Positions 1 through 6,344 of a stretch of 6,568 bases of DNA are shown piece after piece. The DNA lies in contig JACPVN010000328.1 in NCBI GenBank assembly GCA_016191715.1, forward strand, positions 1-6,568, read 5' to 3'. The translations under genes and the position numbers were made by a program. The notes below the pieces were generated by a model that saw only the letters and a list, made by a program, of their open reading frames with translations, was not told the origin of the DNA and did no database searches. Position 1 is the first letter of the stretch. Every line of letters begins with the position of its first letter. The DNA comes from Ignavibacteriota bacterium. Lineage in GTDB: Bacteria; Bacteroidota; Ignavibacteria; UBA10030; SZUA-254.

Positions 1-2
1 CG

Positions 3-2846
3 ACGTTTGACATGGCACAATCGCAAGGAGGAACAAACACCATTACATGGACTATCACTACTTGTGTCGGTCAGGTGCCTCCATCAGCGGGTTATACTTT
101 CTGTGCTATAACAAAACCTTCGTGGTTGCCAAATCCTTCAGCTTCCTGCGGCGGTGGAACGGTTCAGTATGAAGTCTATTTAACATTTCCCGATAATGCA
201 GTTGCACCATTGACAGAAAACATTCCTGATGGTTCAAACGTGTTTGTAGAAGGAGCGCTTGGTTTCATCGGATTGCCGGAAGCATCAACAACGCTGAAAA
301 TTCCCGGAACATCCGACCCGATGACGGCAAACTTCAGTTTCAAAATTGGAGACCAGGGTGTTTCCGTCAACATCACCGGAACAATTGATGCAGGAATTAA
401 TTGCGGGCAGAACACTCTCACAGCAACCGGCATGGCAACATTGACGGCAAATGTCCAAAAAACATTTTCTCTCGGTTGGGATTTTTCACCGTATCTTCCT
501 TCCTGCACAGGGTGGTTAGGATTTCCTCCGGTGAAACAACTTTGCAACAGTGTTCATGCTGTCGCAAGCGCGGTGAATATCGGAGCGACAGTTGGCGGGA
601 CAATTGCCGTGAACGCTTCAGTCGGAGTTCCGCCGTTAAAATTTCTTGGCGGCTCAGCAAGCGCGACTGTGTATATCCGTCCGTTTGTCAACTTCTTTAC
701 ATTTCATGCAAATGGAAACGGTCGGTTAACATTCGGTATTGATATTCCATCATTCAATCTTCATACGCCTCAAGCAGAAGTAGATTTTACCGCGACAGAA
801 TCTATCACGGGCTGGTCATATCAATTCGGACCGTACACCTATCCAGGCGCGATTCCGTTCAGACAGGAATTCATCGCCGACCTGATGAGGGAACTGACAT
901 TCGCTCCGGAAGGAACGAGATACAATTTTCAGGACAGCGTCGTTGCTACAAACGTTCCAAGCGATGCAATGCCTGTCTTTGCGTTCGGCTCGAACGGCAA
1001 AGCGGCGGCGGCGTGGGTGACAAAGCATGGAAGCAATGCACGTCCATCGGGAAATATTTCTCTGAAATTGTTTGATGGTACCACATGGGGTTCTGTTATT
1101 TCACTGAACAGCGATGTTCAGGTTGACCAAAATCCTTCCATCGCGTTTGATAATGCAAATCATGTCGTGGTTGCTTGGGAGAGAAACAGTTCTCTGCCCG
1201 TGCCGACAGCAGATTCACTATTATATAGCGGTGATTACCTGAGAGAGTTTGATATTCATTATGCGATCATTGATGCTGTGAACGGAAGCGTCTTACAAAG
1301 AGATTCATTCGGTTTACCGCTTCAGTATGATGCCAAACCGAAACTGATGAAAGGGACGGACGGAAACGTTCTGCTTGAATGGCAACAGACGCTCGGCAAT
1401 ACGTTCTTCGGTGATGGAACTGATTCTCTCTATCTCCATGGAAGATGGTGGAACGGAACAACATGGTCAGGTGAGTTGACTTCAATCGGCTTGACCGGAA
1501 TTTTACATTGGGAACCTGCCGTTCACAATCAAGACACTGCACACGTTGCTTGCATTAAAGAAATGAATGATGATTTCTCCACAGCGCAGGATTGGGAAGT
1601 GTTTACCATTCCGTTGAACGGAACAACATGGAGTGCGCCTCAACAAATCACCAATGATTCGCGGATTGATTTCGGAGTTCACTCAACATATACGCCGGGC
1701 GGACAACCGGTGTTGACTTGGTTCCGAGATTCTGTCGTTGTCGGTGTGATTGGTAACCTGACGCAAACTCCGGCAACGTGGCTTTTGCACGAGCATCAAA
1801 TCAGCGCAGAGTTTATGAACGGCGCCGTGAAAGTGACATCGGATAGTGTGGTGTTGATGTGGACAAGCGGCGGGAAGATTCAATACTCGGCGGCAAGCAT
1901 CGCGGCACAGCAATTTCAAAAACAGGAGATCGTGAACTTCACGATGGACGCGCAGCAATTTCCCTCGCTGAATATTGACTCGCAGGGAAAACTTCGCCTC
2001 GGATATTTACAAACTGCATGGCGAGCAGATACTTCATTACTTTCCGATACTTCGACAATTTATCTCTCGACTGCATCGCTCAATTACTCAACGCCGTTGC
2101 CGAGGTTTACTTCTTCGGTTGCATCGCTTGATTTCGGTTCGCTTGATGTCGGCACAACAAGGTCAGACAGCATCACTATCAACAACAGCGGCGTGGGAAG
2201 TTTGAATATTACTTCCATCTTCTCCGAGAACAATGAGTTTACAATCTCACCAACGAGTGCGACAATTCTTCCGGCAGCAGATCAGAAGTTTACCATTACG
2301 TTCGCGCCAACTATTTCGGGAGTAAAATCAAGCACGATGATATTTATTCATAACGGAGAAACATCACCGGATGTACTTCAACTTTCCGGAGTTGCAACCG
2401 GACTTGGCGTGACAACGCTCAGTTTGAATTCAAAATGGAATTTGGTTTCAGTTCCGAGAATAGTTGAGAATGATTCCGTGCAATCCTTGTTCTCGACTGC
2501 GGTTTCTCAGGCATTCCGATTCGACCAAACAGCCGGATATGTTGCCAGTCCGACACTGGAGAATGGAGTCGGTTATTGGTTGAAATTCGCTTTCGCACAG
2601 AATGTCAACATCGTCGGAGAAGACCGCACGCTCGACACACTCGAAGTGAAAGCGGGGTGGAATCTCATCGGTGGTTTATCCGCATCCGTTGATGTTTCCG
2701 CGATTGTGCAAATTCCCTCTGCCAATGTGCAATCGAATTACTTCGGCTACGAGAGCGGGTACCTTTCCACAACGACACTCGTTCCCGGCAAAAGTTATTG
2801 GGTGAAAGTGAATCAGGATGGCGTGTTGATCGTGCGGTGGGAATAA
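3..2846 (+). CDS. Large secreted multidomain protein, 5'-truncated (propeller-like region, ASH/Hydin-like Ig domain, tandem C-terminal modules)
   Basis: The reading frame is open from the window edge. The first ATG (position 12) has no ribosome binding site or signal peptide, so the true start lies upstream. Residue numbers count that Met as 1. Residues 1-310 are beta-rich, with six cysteines (18, 31, 46, 131, 165, 178) that suggest disulfides and export. Residues about 318-690 look like a beta-propeller: GTTW motifs at 356, 482 and 537 alternate with strands such as VVVAW, VLLEW, VLTW and VVLMW. Residues about 698-797 (SLDFGSLDVGTT, then ITINNSGVGSLNI and FTITFAP) match the ASPM/SPD-2/Hydin-type Ig fold. 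Two modules follow, with WNL at 809 and 883 and YW at 855 and 929. The role is unknown; a cell-surface or secreted binding protein is an inference. No canonical NYPNPFNP sorting domain is present at the C-terminus. The gene is convergent with the T9SS cargo gene. Confidence 0.85.
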   Translation, partial: TFDMAQSQGGTNTITWTITTCVGQVPPSAGYTFCAITKPSWLPNPSASCGGGTVQYEVYLTFPDNAVAPLTENIPDGSNVFVEGALGFIGLPEASTTLKIPGTSDPMTANFSFKIGDQGVSVNITGTIDAGINCGQNTLTATGMATLTANVQKTFSLGWDFSPYLPSCTGWLGFPPVKQLCNSVHAVASAVNIGATVGGTIAVNASVGVPPLKFLGGSASATVYIRPFVNFFTFHANGNGRLTFGIDIPSFNLHTPQAEVDFTATESITGWSYQFGPYTYPGAIPFRQEFIADLMRELTFAPEGTRYNFQDSVVATNVPSDAMPVFAFGSNGKAAAAWVTKHGSNARPSGNISLKLFDGTTWGSVISLNSDVQVDQNPSIAFDNANHVVVAWERNSSLPVPTADSLLYSGDYLREFDIHYAIIDAVNGSVLQRDSFGLPLQYDAKPKLMKGTDGNVLLEWQQTLGNTFFGDGTDSLYLHGRWWNGTTWSGELTSIGLTGILHWEPAVHNQDTAHVACIKEMNDDFSTAQDWEVFTIPLNGTTWSAPQQITNDSRIDFGVHSTYTPGGQPVLTWFRDSVVVGVIGNLTQTPATWLLHEHQISAEFMNGAVKVTSDSVVLMWTSGGKIQYSAASIAAQQFQKQEIVNFTMDAQQFPSLNIDSQGKLRLGYLQTAWRADTSLLSDTSTIYLSTASLNYSTPLPRFTSSVASLDFGSLDVGTTRSDSITINNSGVGSLNITSIFSENNEFTISPTSATILPAADQKFTITFAPTISGVKSSTMIFIHNGETSPDVLQLSGVATGLGVTTLSLNSKWNLVSVPRIVENDSVQSLFSTAVSQAFRFDQTAGYVASPTLENGVGYWLKFAFAQNVNIVGEDRTLDTLEVKAGWNLIGGLSASVDVSAIVQIPSANVQSNYFGYESGYLSTTTLVPGKSYWVKVNQDGVLIVRWE

Positions 2847-2868
2847 AGATTCGGCCGGAATAAAAGTT

Positions 2869-2899
2869 CTGCGGCTTACTTCCTCTCGCTAAGCAGCAG
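2869..2899 (-). terminator. Hairpin between convergent genes, probable terminator of the minus-strand gene
   Basis: CTGC (2869-2872) pairs with GCAG (2896-2899) and GGCTTA's last five bases (2874-2878) pair with TAAGC (2890-2894). This gives nine pairs with one G/A mismatch and an 11-base loop. Read on the minus strand, the stem lies 15 bases past the stop codon of the T9SS cargo gene and is followed by AACTTTTA, a modest T-tract. On the plus strand no T-tract follows, so it fits the minus-strand gene better. It could still help end plus-strand transcripts. Confidence 0.5.
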
Positions 2900-2913
2900 A
2901 TTATGAGAACAAG

Positions 2914-4515
2914 TTATCTTAGCAATAAAAGTTTCTTTACACTCACAAAGTCGCCGGCAGTCATTTTGTAGAAGTACACTCCGCTCGGTAATCCGGAAGC
3001 ATCGAATTCCTGAATCTTGTATCCTGCATTCTGAATCTTGTCAACGAGTATAGCAACTTCTTCTCCAAGCATGTTATACACTTTCAGTGTAACCTTGTAA
3101 GTCGAGAAGCCTTCCTGACCTATATCGGGTAACTGATAACGTATAACTGTTGAAGGATTGAACGGATTGGGATAGTTCTGTTCAAGCGAAAATCCATTCG
3201 GTAAATTGTCGTTGCTCACTGAAAGAGGTGGTGTATGAGGATTCCATGTTATTATTCTCAATGAAAATATCGAGTCAGGAATAACGAATGTGTTTTGTGC
3301 AAGCATGTCTATCGAAATAGTGGGATTGGTTTTTCTATCAACAATTCGTGCGCTATCGTAATACAACCCGATAGAGGAGTACCAGTGAAGCGTAATCGGA
3401 TATGTTCCGGTGAAAGAAACTTTATATGTATCACTCTGAGTTGGACTGTAAAAATTCCTGAAATCATGAAACACAGGAAAGTCCGAACAACCGGTACGGG
3501 GCGCAACAAATTGTGCACAGTGATTGTAAAAGAGACCACATTCAGTAAAGAAAAACCATTCATCCAAATCCGGATCAATGCAAAACGTTGCTTCTGGATG
3601 AACACCGAAGTAAAGTGTATCCGGTTGAAACTGTGGTTCCAGTACGTCGCTGAACCAAATTGGTAACTTCGTTTGAGTCTGATTACCCGGAAGAGTTTTG
3701 AATGTGTAGTCGTCACTTGTATCACTATCGGTGCAGTTCAAACTGAGTGTTCTGAAATGATATTCTTTGTTTGGCAACAGGTTTGTCAGTTGAAAAGAAA
3801 GTTGCCAATCTCCGTGCATGGGATGAAGTTCGGTTCTGTTTCCATAACTCGAAGTTGTGCCCCATTCAAACCAACCGATTGCATAGTCAAAGGGAAAAAC
3901 CAACGCATGTAATCGAGCGGAACTATCGGTTATACTATCTGCATAACATGAGGAAATATTCGGAATACCACCGTTACATTCAAACGGTATTGGAATGGCA
4001 ATAAGATGTGCTTTATTAATGCCATCTGTAACTAGTTCTATTGTAGAAATTGTTAACATATCAATTGTCAACGGTCCATCTTCAGGGTCATTGTATTTGA
4101 AAATCAAACGCGAGAATGAACTTGACAGGTTTGTACTCCATGAAAACCGGAGTGGTGATGTATCGCTGACGGTGGATGTCGTCTGAAATCGGATTGTAAA
4201 AGTATCACTTAAAGAAATAATCATGCCATGGTAGTTCATTTTGATTCCATTGCCCAGACACTTTCCATCGCCTGTTCTCGTATCAATAAAGCGGGCATCA
4301 AAAATCCCGGGAGATGGTATTGGTGGTAATTCAAATTCATTATAAAGTTCGTCTTTACAATAGGAAGCAAGAGGAGCATATCCAAAAGAGAGTGTGTCAA
4401 TGCCTGAACTGTTATCGCGAACAACGAAGGGAAAAGTAATCACCTGTGAGAACAAACTGAATGAACATGGAACGGTAAGTACGATATATATGATTATGGA
4501 TAAAATATGCTTCAT
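2914..4515 (-). CDS. T9SS type A sorting domain-containing secreted protein with FN3-like domain
   Basis: A predicted exported protein of 533 residues. An upstream Met at 4593 is in frame, but I chose 4515. The product then begins with MKHILSIIIYIVLTVPCS, a signal peptide (likely cut near residues 22-24; Pro before Cys17 argues against a lipobox). An AGAAGGG ribosome site lies 7 bases upstream, and a good promoter lies between the two candidates. Residues about 25-160 and 285-415 are a duplicated module (DTLxFG, Cys, SDT, IDML). Residues about 185-275 resemble a bacterial fibronectin type III domain (WFEWGTTSSYGN, LLPNKEYHFR, YTFKT). Residues 438-533 (NGFSLEQNYPNPFNPST to GVYFYKM and VSVKKLLLLR) are the Por/T9SS sorting domain, normally removed after outer-membrane export. 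The substrate or ligand is unknown. Divergent from the pyr operon; no functional link is implied. Confidence 0.9.
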   Translation of the reverse strand: MKHILSIIIYIVLTVPCSFSLFSQVITFPFVVRDNSSGIDTLSFGYAPLASYCKDELYNEFELPPIPSPGIFDARFIDTRTGDGKCLGNGIKMNYHGMIISLSDTFTIRFQTTSTVSDTSPLRFSWSTNLSSSFSRLIFKYNDPEDGPLTIDMLTISTIELVTDGINKAHLIAIPIPFECNGGIPNISSCYADSITDSSARLHALVFPFDYAIGWFEWGTTSSYGNRTELHPMHGDWQLSFQLTNLLPNKEYHFRTLSLNCTDSDTSDDYTFKTLPGNQTQTKLPIWFSDVLEPQFQPDTLYFGVHPEATFCIDPDLDEWFFFTECGLFYNHCAQFVAPRTGCSDFPVFHDFRNFYSPTQSDTYKVSFTGTYPITLHWYSSIGLYYDSARIVDRKTNPTISIDMLAQNTFVIPDSIFSLRIITWNPHTPPLSVSNDNLPNGFSLEQNYPNPFNPSTVIRYQLPDIGQEGFSTYKVTLKVYNMLGEEVAILVDKIQNAGYKIQEFDASGLPSGVYFYKMTAGDFVSVKKLLLLR

Positions 4516-4522
4516 TGTTCTA

Positions 4523-4530
4523 CCCTTCTT
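4523..4530 (-). promoter_or_regulatory. Ribosome binding site deciding the start of the T9SS cargo gene
   Basis: Read on the minus strand this is AAGAAGGG followed by 7 bases and the ATG at 4515. The upstream in-frame ATG at 4593 has no comparable site and would lie before the promoter, so the site supports the shorter protein. Confidence 0.65.
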
Positions 4531-4546
4531 TATAAAAGTTTCTATG

Positions 4547-4577
4547 CAAATGTAGCCACAATCCTGATGAAAGTCAA
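4547..4577 (-). promoter_or_regulatory. Promoter of the T9SS cargo gene
   Basis: On the minus strand, TACATTTG (4547-4554) matches the Bacteroidota -7 element TAnnTTTG. TTGACT (4572-4577) lies 17 bases upstream of its first six bases, so it also reads as a sigma-70-like pair. Transcription would begin near 4540, giving a leader of about 25 bases that contains the ribosome site. The match is by eye. Confidence 0.6.
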
Positions 4578-4581
4578 GCGA

Positions 4582-4612
4582 TTTGCCGTTCAAAAAAACT
4601 TCCGTATATTTG
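4582..4612 (+). promoter_or_regulatory. Promoter of the pyrR-pyrB operon (Bacteroidota type)
   Basis: TTTG (4582-4585), 19 bases, then TATATTTG (4605-4612) fits the known Bacteroidota pattern TTTG-N19-21-TAnnTTTG. The expected start of transcription is about 4619-4621, so the mRNA leader before pyrR is about 125 bases and contains the hairpins listed below. It sits back to back with the minus-strand promoter, only 4 bases away. Confidence 0.65.
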
Positions 4613-4627
4613 CCGCCGGAAAATTAC

Positions 4628-4659
4628 CCTTTAAGTTTGAACCTGTGAGTTCAGAAAGG
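4628..4659 (+). promoter_or_regulatory. PyrR-binding loop-like RNA hairpin in the pyrR leader
   Basis: The upper stem pairs 4636-4642 (TTTGAAC) with 4649-4655 (GTTCAGA), seven pairs including one T-G wobble. It is closed by the hexaloop CTGTGA (4643-4648), which fits CNGNGA of the Bacillus PyrR-binding consensus ARUCCNGNGAGGYU. A 5' bulge TAAG (4632-4635) separates it from a lower stem CCTT (4628-4631) with AAGG (4656-4659). This stem-bulge-stem-hexaloop form is the one known for PyrR RNA targets. The stem bases differ from the consensus but covary to keep pairing. pyrR itself lies directly downstream. The 3' arm contains the Shine-Dalgarno of the leader ORF, so binding would hide it. Confidence 0.65.
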
Positions 4660-4663
4660 AACA

Positions 4664-4756
4664 ATGAATACATTTACCCTACAATATGACAGAACCTTCT
4701 TCCCATTCGGGATTGAAGGATTTTTTGTTTTTGGAGCAATCCACCATGAAAACTAA
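4664..4756 (+). CDS. Putative 30-residue leader peptide of the pyrR-pyrB operon
   Basis: A short ORF starts at ATG 4664 and ends with TAA 4754-4756, overlapping the first 11 bases of pyrR in another frame. AAAGGA (4655-4660) lies 3 bases before the ATG, close but plausible, and is buried in the PyrR-type hairpin. The product is Phe-rich (7 of 30; MNTFTLQYDRTFFPF at its start) and its codons run straight through the intrinsic terminator. The peptide is probably not functional itself; translating it would keep the terminator from folding. The E. coli pyrBI leader ORF is likewise Phe-rich and spans its attenuator. Coding is inferred from position and architecture only. Confidence 0.45.
   Translation: MNTFTLQYDRTFFPFGIEGFFVFGAIHHEN
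4695..4732 (+). terminator. Intrinsic terminator/attenuator upstream of pyrR
   Basis: CCTTC (4695-4699) pairs with GAAGG (4715-4719), and TCCC (4701-4704) with GGGA (4709-4712), with a small internal loop (T against TT) and the tetraloop ATTC. One A later comes a run of six T (4721-4726), a G and five more T (4728-4732). This is a standard Rho-independent terminator layout. It lies 13 bases before the pyrR start, inside the transcription unit, so it must be conditional: an attenuator rather than an end of gene. Confidence 0.7.
4733..4736 (+). promoter_or_regulatory. Ribosome binding site of pyrR
   Basis: GGAG follows the T-run of the attenuator directly and is 9 bases before the ATG at 4746. 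It is therefore present only in read-through transcripts. The alternative in-frame ATG at 4686 has no such site. Confidence 0.6.
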
Positions 4757-5288
4757 AGTCATTGATGAGCGGGATTTCGAGCGAATGCTCACCCGTCTTG
4801 CCCACGAAATACTTGAACGGAACAAAGGCGCCGGAAATATCGCTCTTGTCGGAATCAGAACGCGGGGAGAGTTTCTTGCGCGCCGACTTGCAGAGAAAAT
4901 CAAATTGCTTGAAGGGAAAGAAATCCCGCTCGGATTTCTCGACATCACTCTGTACCGGGATGACCTGCGCGAGAAACATCAGCAACCGGTACTGCTCGGA
5001 ACATATATTGAGTTTGATATTACGGGCAAGCATCTCATTCTTGCTGACGATGTTCTCTTCACCGGACGCACGGTTCGCTCGGCACTCTCCGAACTTGTGG
5101 ACTTAGGACGACCGGCATCCATTCAACTTGCGGTGATGATTGACCGGGGGCATCGCGAACTTCCCATCAAAGCGGATTATGTCGGGAAAAATATTCCGAC
5201 ATCGTTGCAACAGGAAGTACAGGTTTGCATGAAAGAACTTGACGGAGAAGATGCAATCTATCTCAAAGAATTAAAGGAGAGCAACTAA
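4746..5288 (+). CDS. pyrR: PyrR bifunctional pyr operon regulator / uracil phosphoribosyltransferase
   Basis: A 180-residue protein, the usual PyrR length (Bacillus subtilis 181). PyrR binds UMP/UTP and pyr mRNA leaders to reduce pyrimidine gene expression, and many members also convert uracil plus PRPP to UMP in the cytosol. The PRPP-binding motif is LILADDVLFTGRT (97-109). Other family landmarks are LTRLAHEILERNKG (15-28), VGIRTRGEFLA (35-45), LDITLYRDDLR (65-75) and DRGHRELPIKADYVGKNIPTS (133-153). Thr16, His20, Arg137 and Lys148 match Thr18, His22, Arg141 and Lys152 of the B. subtilis protein, positions recalled as involved in RNA binding; Arg146 is replaced by Lys142. RNA recognition is thus likely kept. 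I chose ATG 4746 over 4686 because of its ribosome site, normal length and alignment with family N-termini. It overlaps pyrB by one base. Likely self-regulated through the leader. Confidence 0.95.
   Translation: MKTKVIDERDFERMLTRLAHEILERNKGAGNIALVGIRTRGEFLARRLAEKIKLLEGKEIPLGFLDITLYRDDLREKHQQPVLLGTYIEFDITGKHLILADDVLFTGRTVRSALSELVDLGRPASIQLAVMIDRGHRELPIKADYVGKNIPTSLQQEVQVCMKELDGEDAIYLKELKESN
5273..5279 (+). promoter_or_regulatory. Ribosome binding site of pyrB inside the end of pyrR
   Basis: AAAGGAG sits 8 bases before the pyrB ATG and within the last codons of pyrR. With the TAATG stop-start overlap it suggests translational coupling of the two genes. Confidence 0.7.
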
Positions 5289-6208
5289 TGCCTTTATCCT
5301 CACGACATTTACTCGGCTTAGAAGGCGTGCCGAAAGAAGACATCAATCTGATACTTGATACCGCGACAAACTTCCGTGAAGTGTTGGAGCGACCGGTCAA
5401 GAAAGTCCCGACACTGCAAGGACAAACGATTGTTAATTTATTTCTTGAAGATTCAACGCGCACACGAGTTTCATTCGAGTTGGCAGAGCGGCGACTCTCC
5501 GCCGATGTTGTAAATTTTTCAGCAAGCGTCAGCAGTCTCAAAAAAGGAGAAACGCTCAAAGACACCGTCCGCAATCTTGAAGCGATGAAAATTGACATGG
5601 TGGTCATTCGTCATGCCGCGCAGGGCTCACCCCACTTCCTCACCAAAATTATGGACGCACACATCATCAACGCAGGAGATGGTTCGCACGAACATCCGAC
5701 TCAGGCGTTGCTTGATATGTACACGATTCGCGAAAAGTTCGGAACACTCGAAGGCATTCATGTGTGCATTGTCGGGGATATTTCTCACAGCCGTGTTGCG
5801 CTCTCCAACATTTACGGATTGAAAACAATGGGCGCAACGGTTTCCGTCTGCGGACCGAAAACGCTTATTCCCAAAGATATTGAAAAGCTTGGCGTGAATG
5901 TTTTTTACAACATCAACTCGGCAATTCGCGAAGCGGATGTGCTGAATGTCCTCCGCATCCAGCTTGAACGACAGGATAGAGTGTTTCTCCCTTCGATGCG
6001 CGAATACCGCGAGTATTTTGCCGTAACAAAAGAGCGACTCAAGCACGCACGAAAAGAAATTACTATTCTCCATCCCGGACCAATTAACCGCGACGTCGAA
6101 CTCTCCGCCGATGTTGCCGATAGCGATGCCTCATTGATTCTTCATCAGGTGTTGAACGGTGTTGCGGTGCGGATGGCGGTGTTGTATCTATTAGGCACCG
6201 GTAAATAG
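5288..6208 (+). CDS. pyrB: Aspartate carbamoyltransferase catalytic subunit
   Basis: A 306-residue enzyme of normal family length that joins carbamoyl phosphate and L-aspartate to give N-carbamoyl-L-aspartate, the committed step of de novo pyrimidine synthesis. The carbamoyl-phosphate motif is LEDSTRTRVSFELA (53-66, STRTR at 56-60). The mobile loop supplied to the neighbouring active site is SSLKKGETL (82-90). HEHPTQALLDMY (134-145), VGDISHSRV (162-170), LRIQLERQD (222-230) and HPGPINRD (262-269) complete the active site. No pyrI gene follows, and the HPGPINR form is typical of enzymes without the E. coli regulatory chain, so control is probably at expression via PyrR rather than allosteric; this is an inference. 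Starts at TAATG overlapping pyrR. The visible start has a strong ribosome site. Confidence 0.97.
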   Translation: MPLSSRHLLGLEGVPKEDINLILDTATNFREVLERPVKKVPTLQGQTIVNLFLEDSTRTRVSFELAERRLSADVVNFSASVSSLKKGETLKDTVRNLEAMKIDMVVIRHAAQGSPHFLTKIMDAHIINAGDGSHEHPTQALLDMYTIREKFGTLEGIHVCIVGDISHSRVALSNIYGLKTMGATVSVCGPKTLIPKDIEKLGVNVFYNINSAIREADVLNVLRIQLERQDRVFLPSMREYREYFAVTKERLKHARKEITILHPGPINRDVELSADVADSDASLILHQVLNGVAVRMAVLYLLGTGK

Positions 6209-6235
6209 ATTCGTGTGTGGCGAATTATATGATAC

Positions 6236-6257
6236 GATGTGAGATATGAGATGTGAG
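6236..6257 (+). repeat. Two direct copies of GATGTGAG, 14-bp spacing
   Basis: GATGTGAG occurs at 6236-6243 and again at 6250-6257, in the AT-rich gap between pyrB and pyrC. Function unknown; the purine-rich context looks like low-complexity spacer. Confidence 0.4.
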
Positions 6258-6319
6258 TAATTGCCAGGTGATAAGTGAAAGGTCATAGGTATGAACAATT
6301 TCATCAATTAATCACTCAC
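6253..6319. repeat. Imperfect inverted repeat in the pyrB-pyrC gap
   Basis: GTGAGTAATTG (6253-6263) can pair with CAATT (6305-6309) and ACTCAC (6314-6319), eleven pairs with a 4-base bulge AATC and a 41-base loop. No T-run follows, so it is not a standard terminator. It could shape the mRNA before pyrC, or be chance in a repetitive spacer. Confidence 0.3.
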
Positions 6320-6344
6320 TAATTAACCACTAACCAATTAACCA
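6306..6344 (+). repeat. 15-bp tandem repeat just upstream of pyrC
   Basis: AATTAAYCA begins at 6306, 6321 and 6336, exactly 15 bases apart: AATTAATCACTCACT, AATTAACCACTAACC and AATTAACCA. The last copy ends 2 bases before the pyrC ATG, so the array occupies the place of a Shine-Dalgarno; none is visible. The rest of the 138-bp gap (6209-6346) shows no gene, no TAnnTTTG promoter and no clear terminator. Confidence 0.5.

Noticed and set aside
2850..2860. Near-palindrome TTCGGCCGGAA after the first gene as a plus-strand terminator
   Set aside because: The centre is a simple CGGCCG palindrome with no usable loop, and the following bases are A-rich, not a T-run.
3295..4186. Several plus-strand ORFs of 60-120 codons across the T9SS cargo gene
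   Set aside because: They lie antisense to a clear coding sequence, have no recognisable domains or ribosome sites, and look like shadows.
4516..4593. Upstream start (4593) for the T9SS cargo gene adding 26 residues
   Set aside because: The extension precedes the signal peptide, overlaps the predicted promoter and has no ribosome site.
4715..4741. Hairpin GATTG/CAATC spanning the T-run and the pyrR ribosome site
   Set aside because: Only five pairs with a loop of about 21 bases; much weaker than the terminator it would compete with.
4686..4745. In-frame upstream start for pyrR (ATG 4686) giving a 20-residue N-terminal extension
   Set aside because: It has no ribosome site, lies before the attenuator, and would make the protein longer than the family norm; ATG 4746 has GGAG at a normal distance and aligns with known PyrR N-termini.
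4674..5033. Minus-strand ORFs overlapping pyrR
   Set aside because: Antisense to a strongly conserved gene; composition and lack of motifs indicate shadows.
6236..6257. GATGTGAG copies as further PyrR-binding loops before pyrC
   Set aside because: They contain TGTGA, but the loop's first C is replaced by A and the flanks cannot form a stem.
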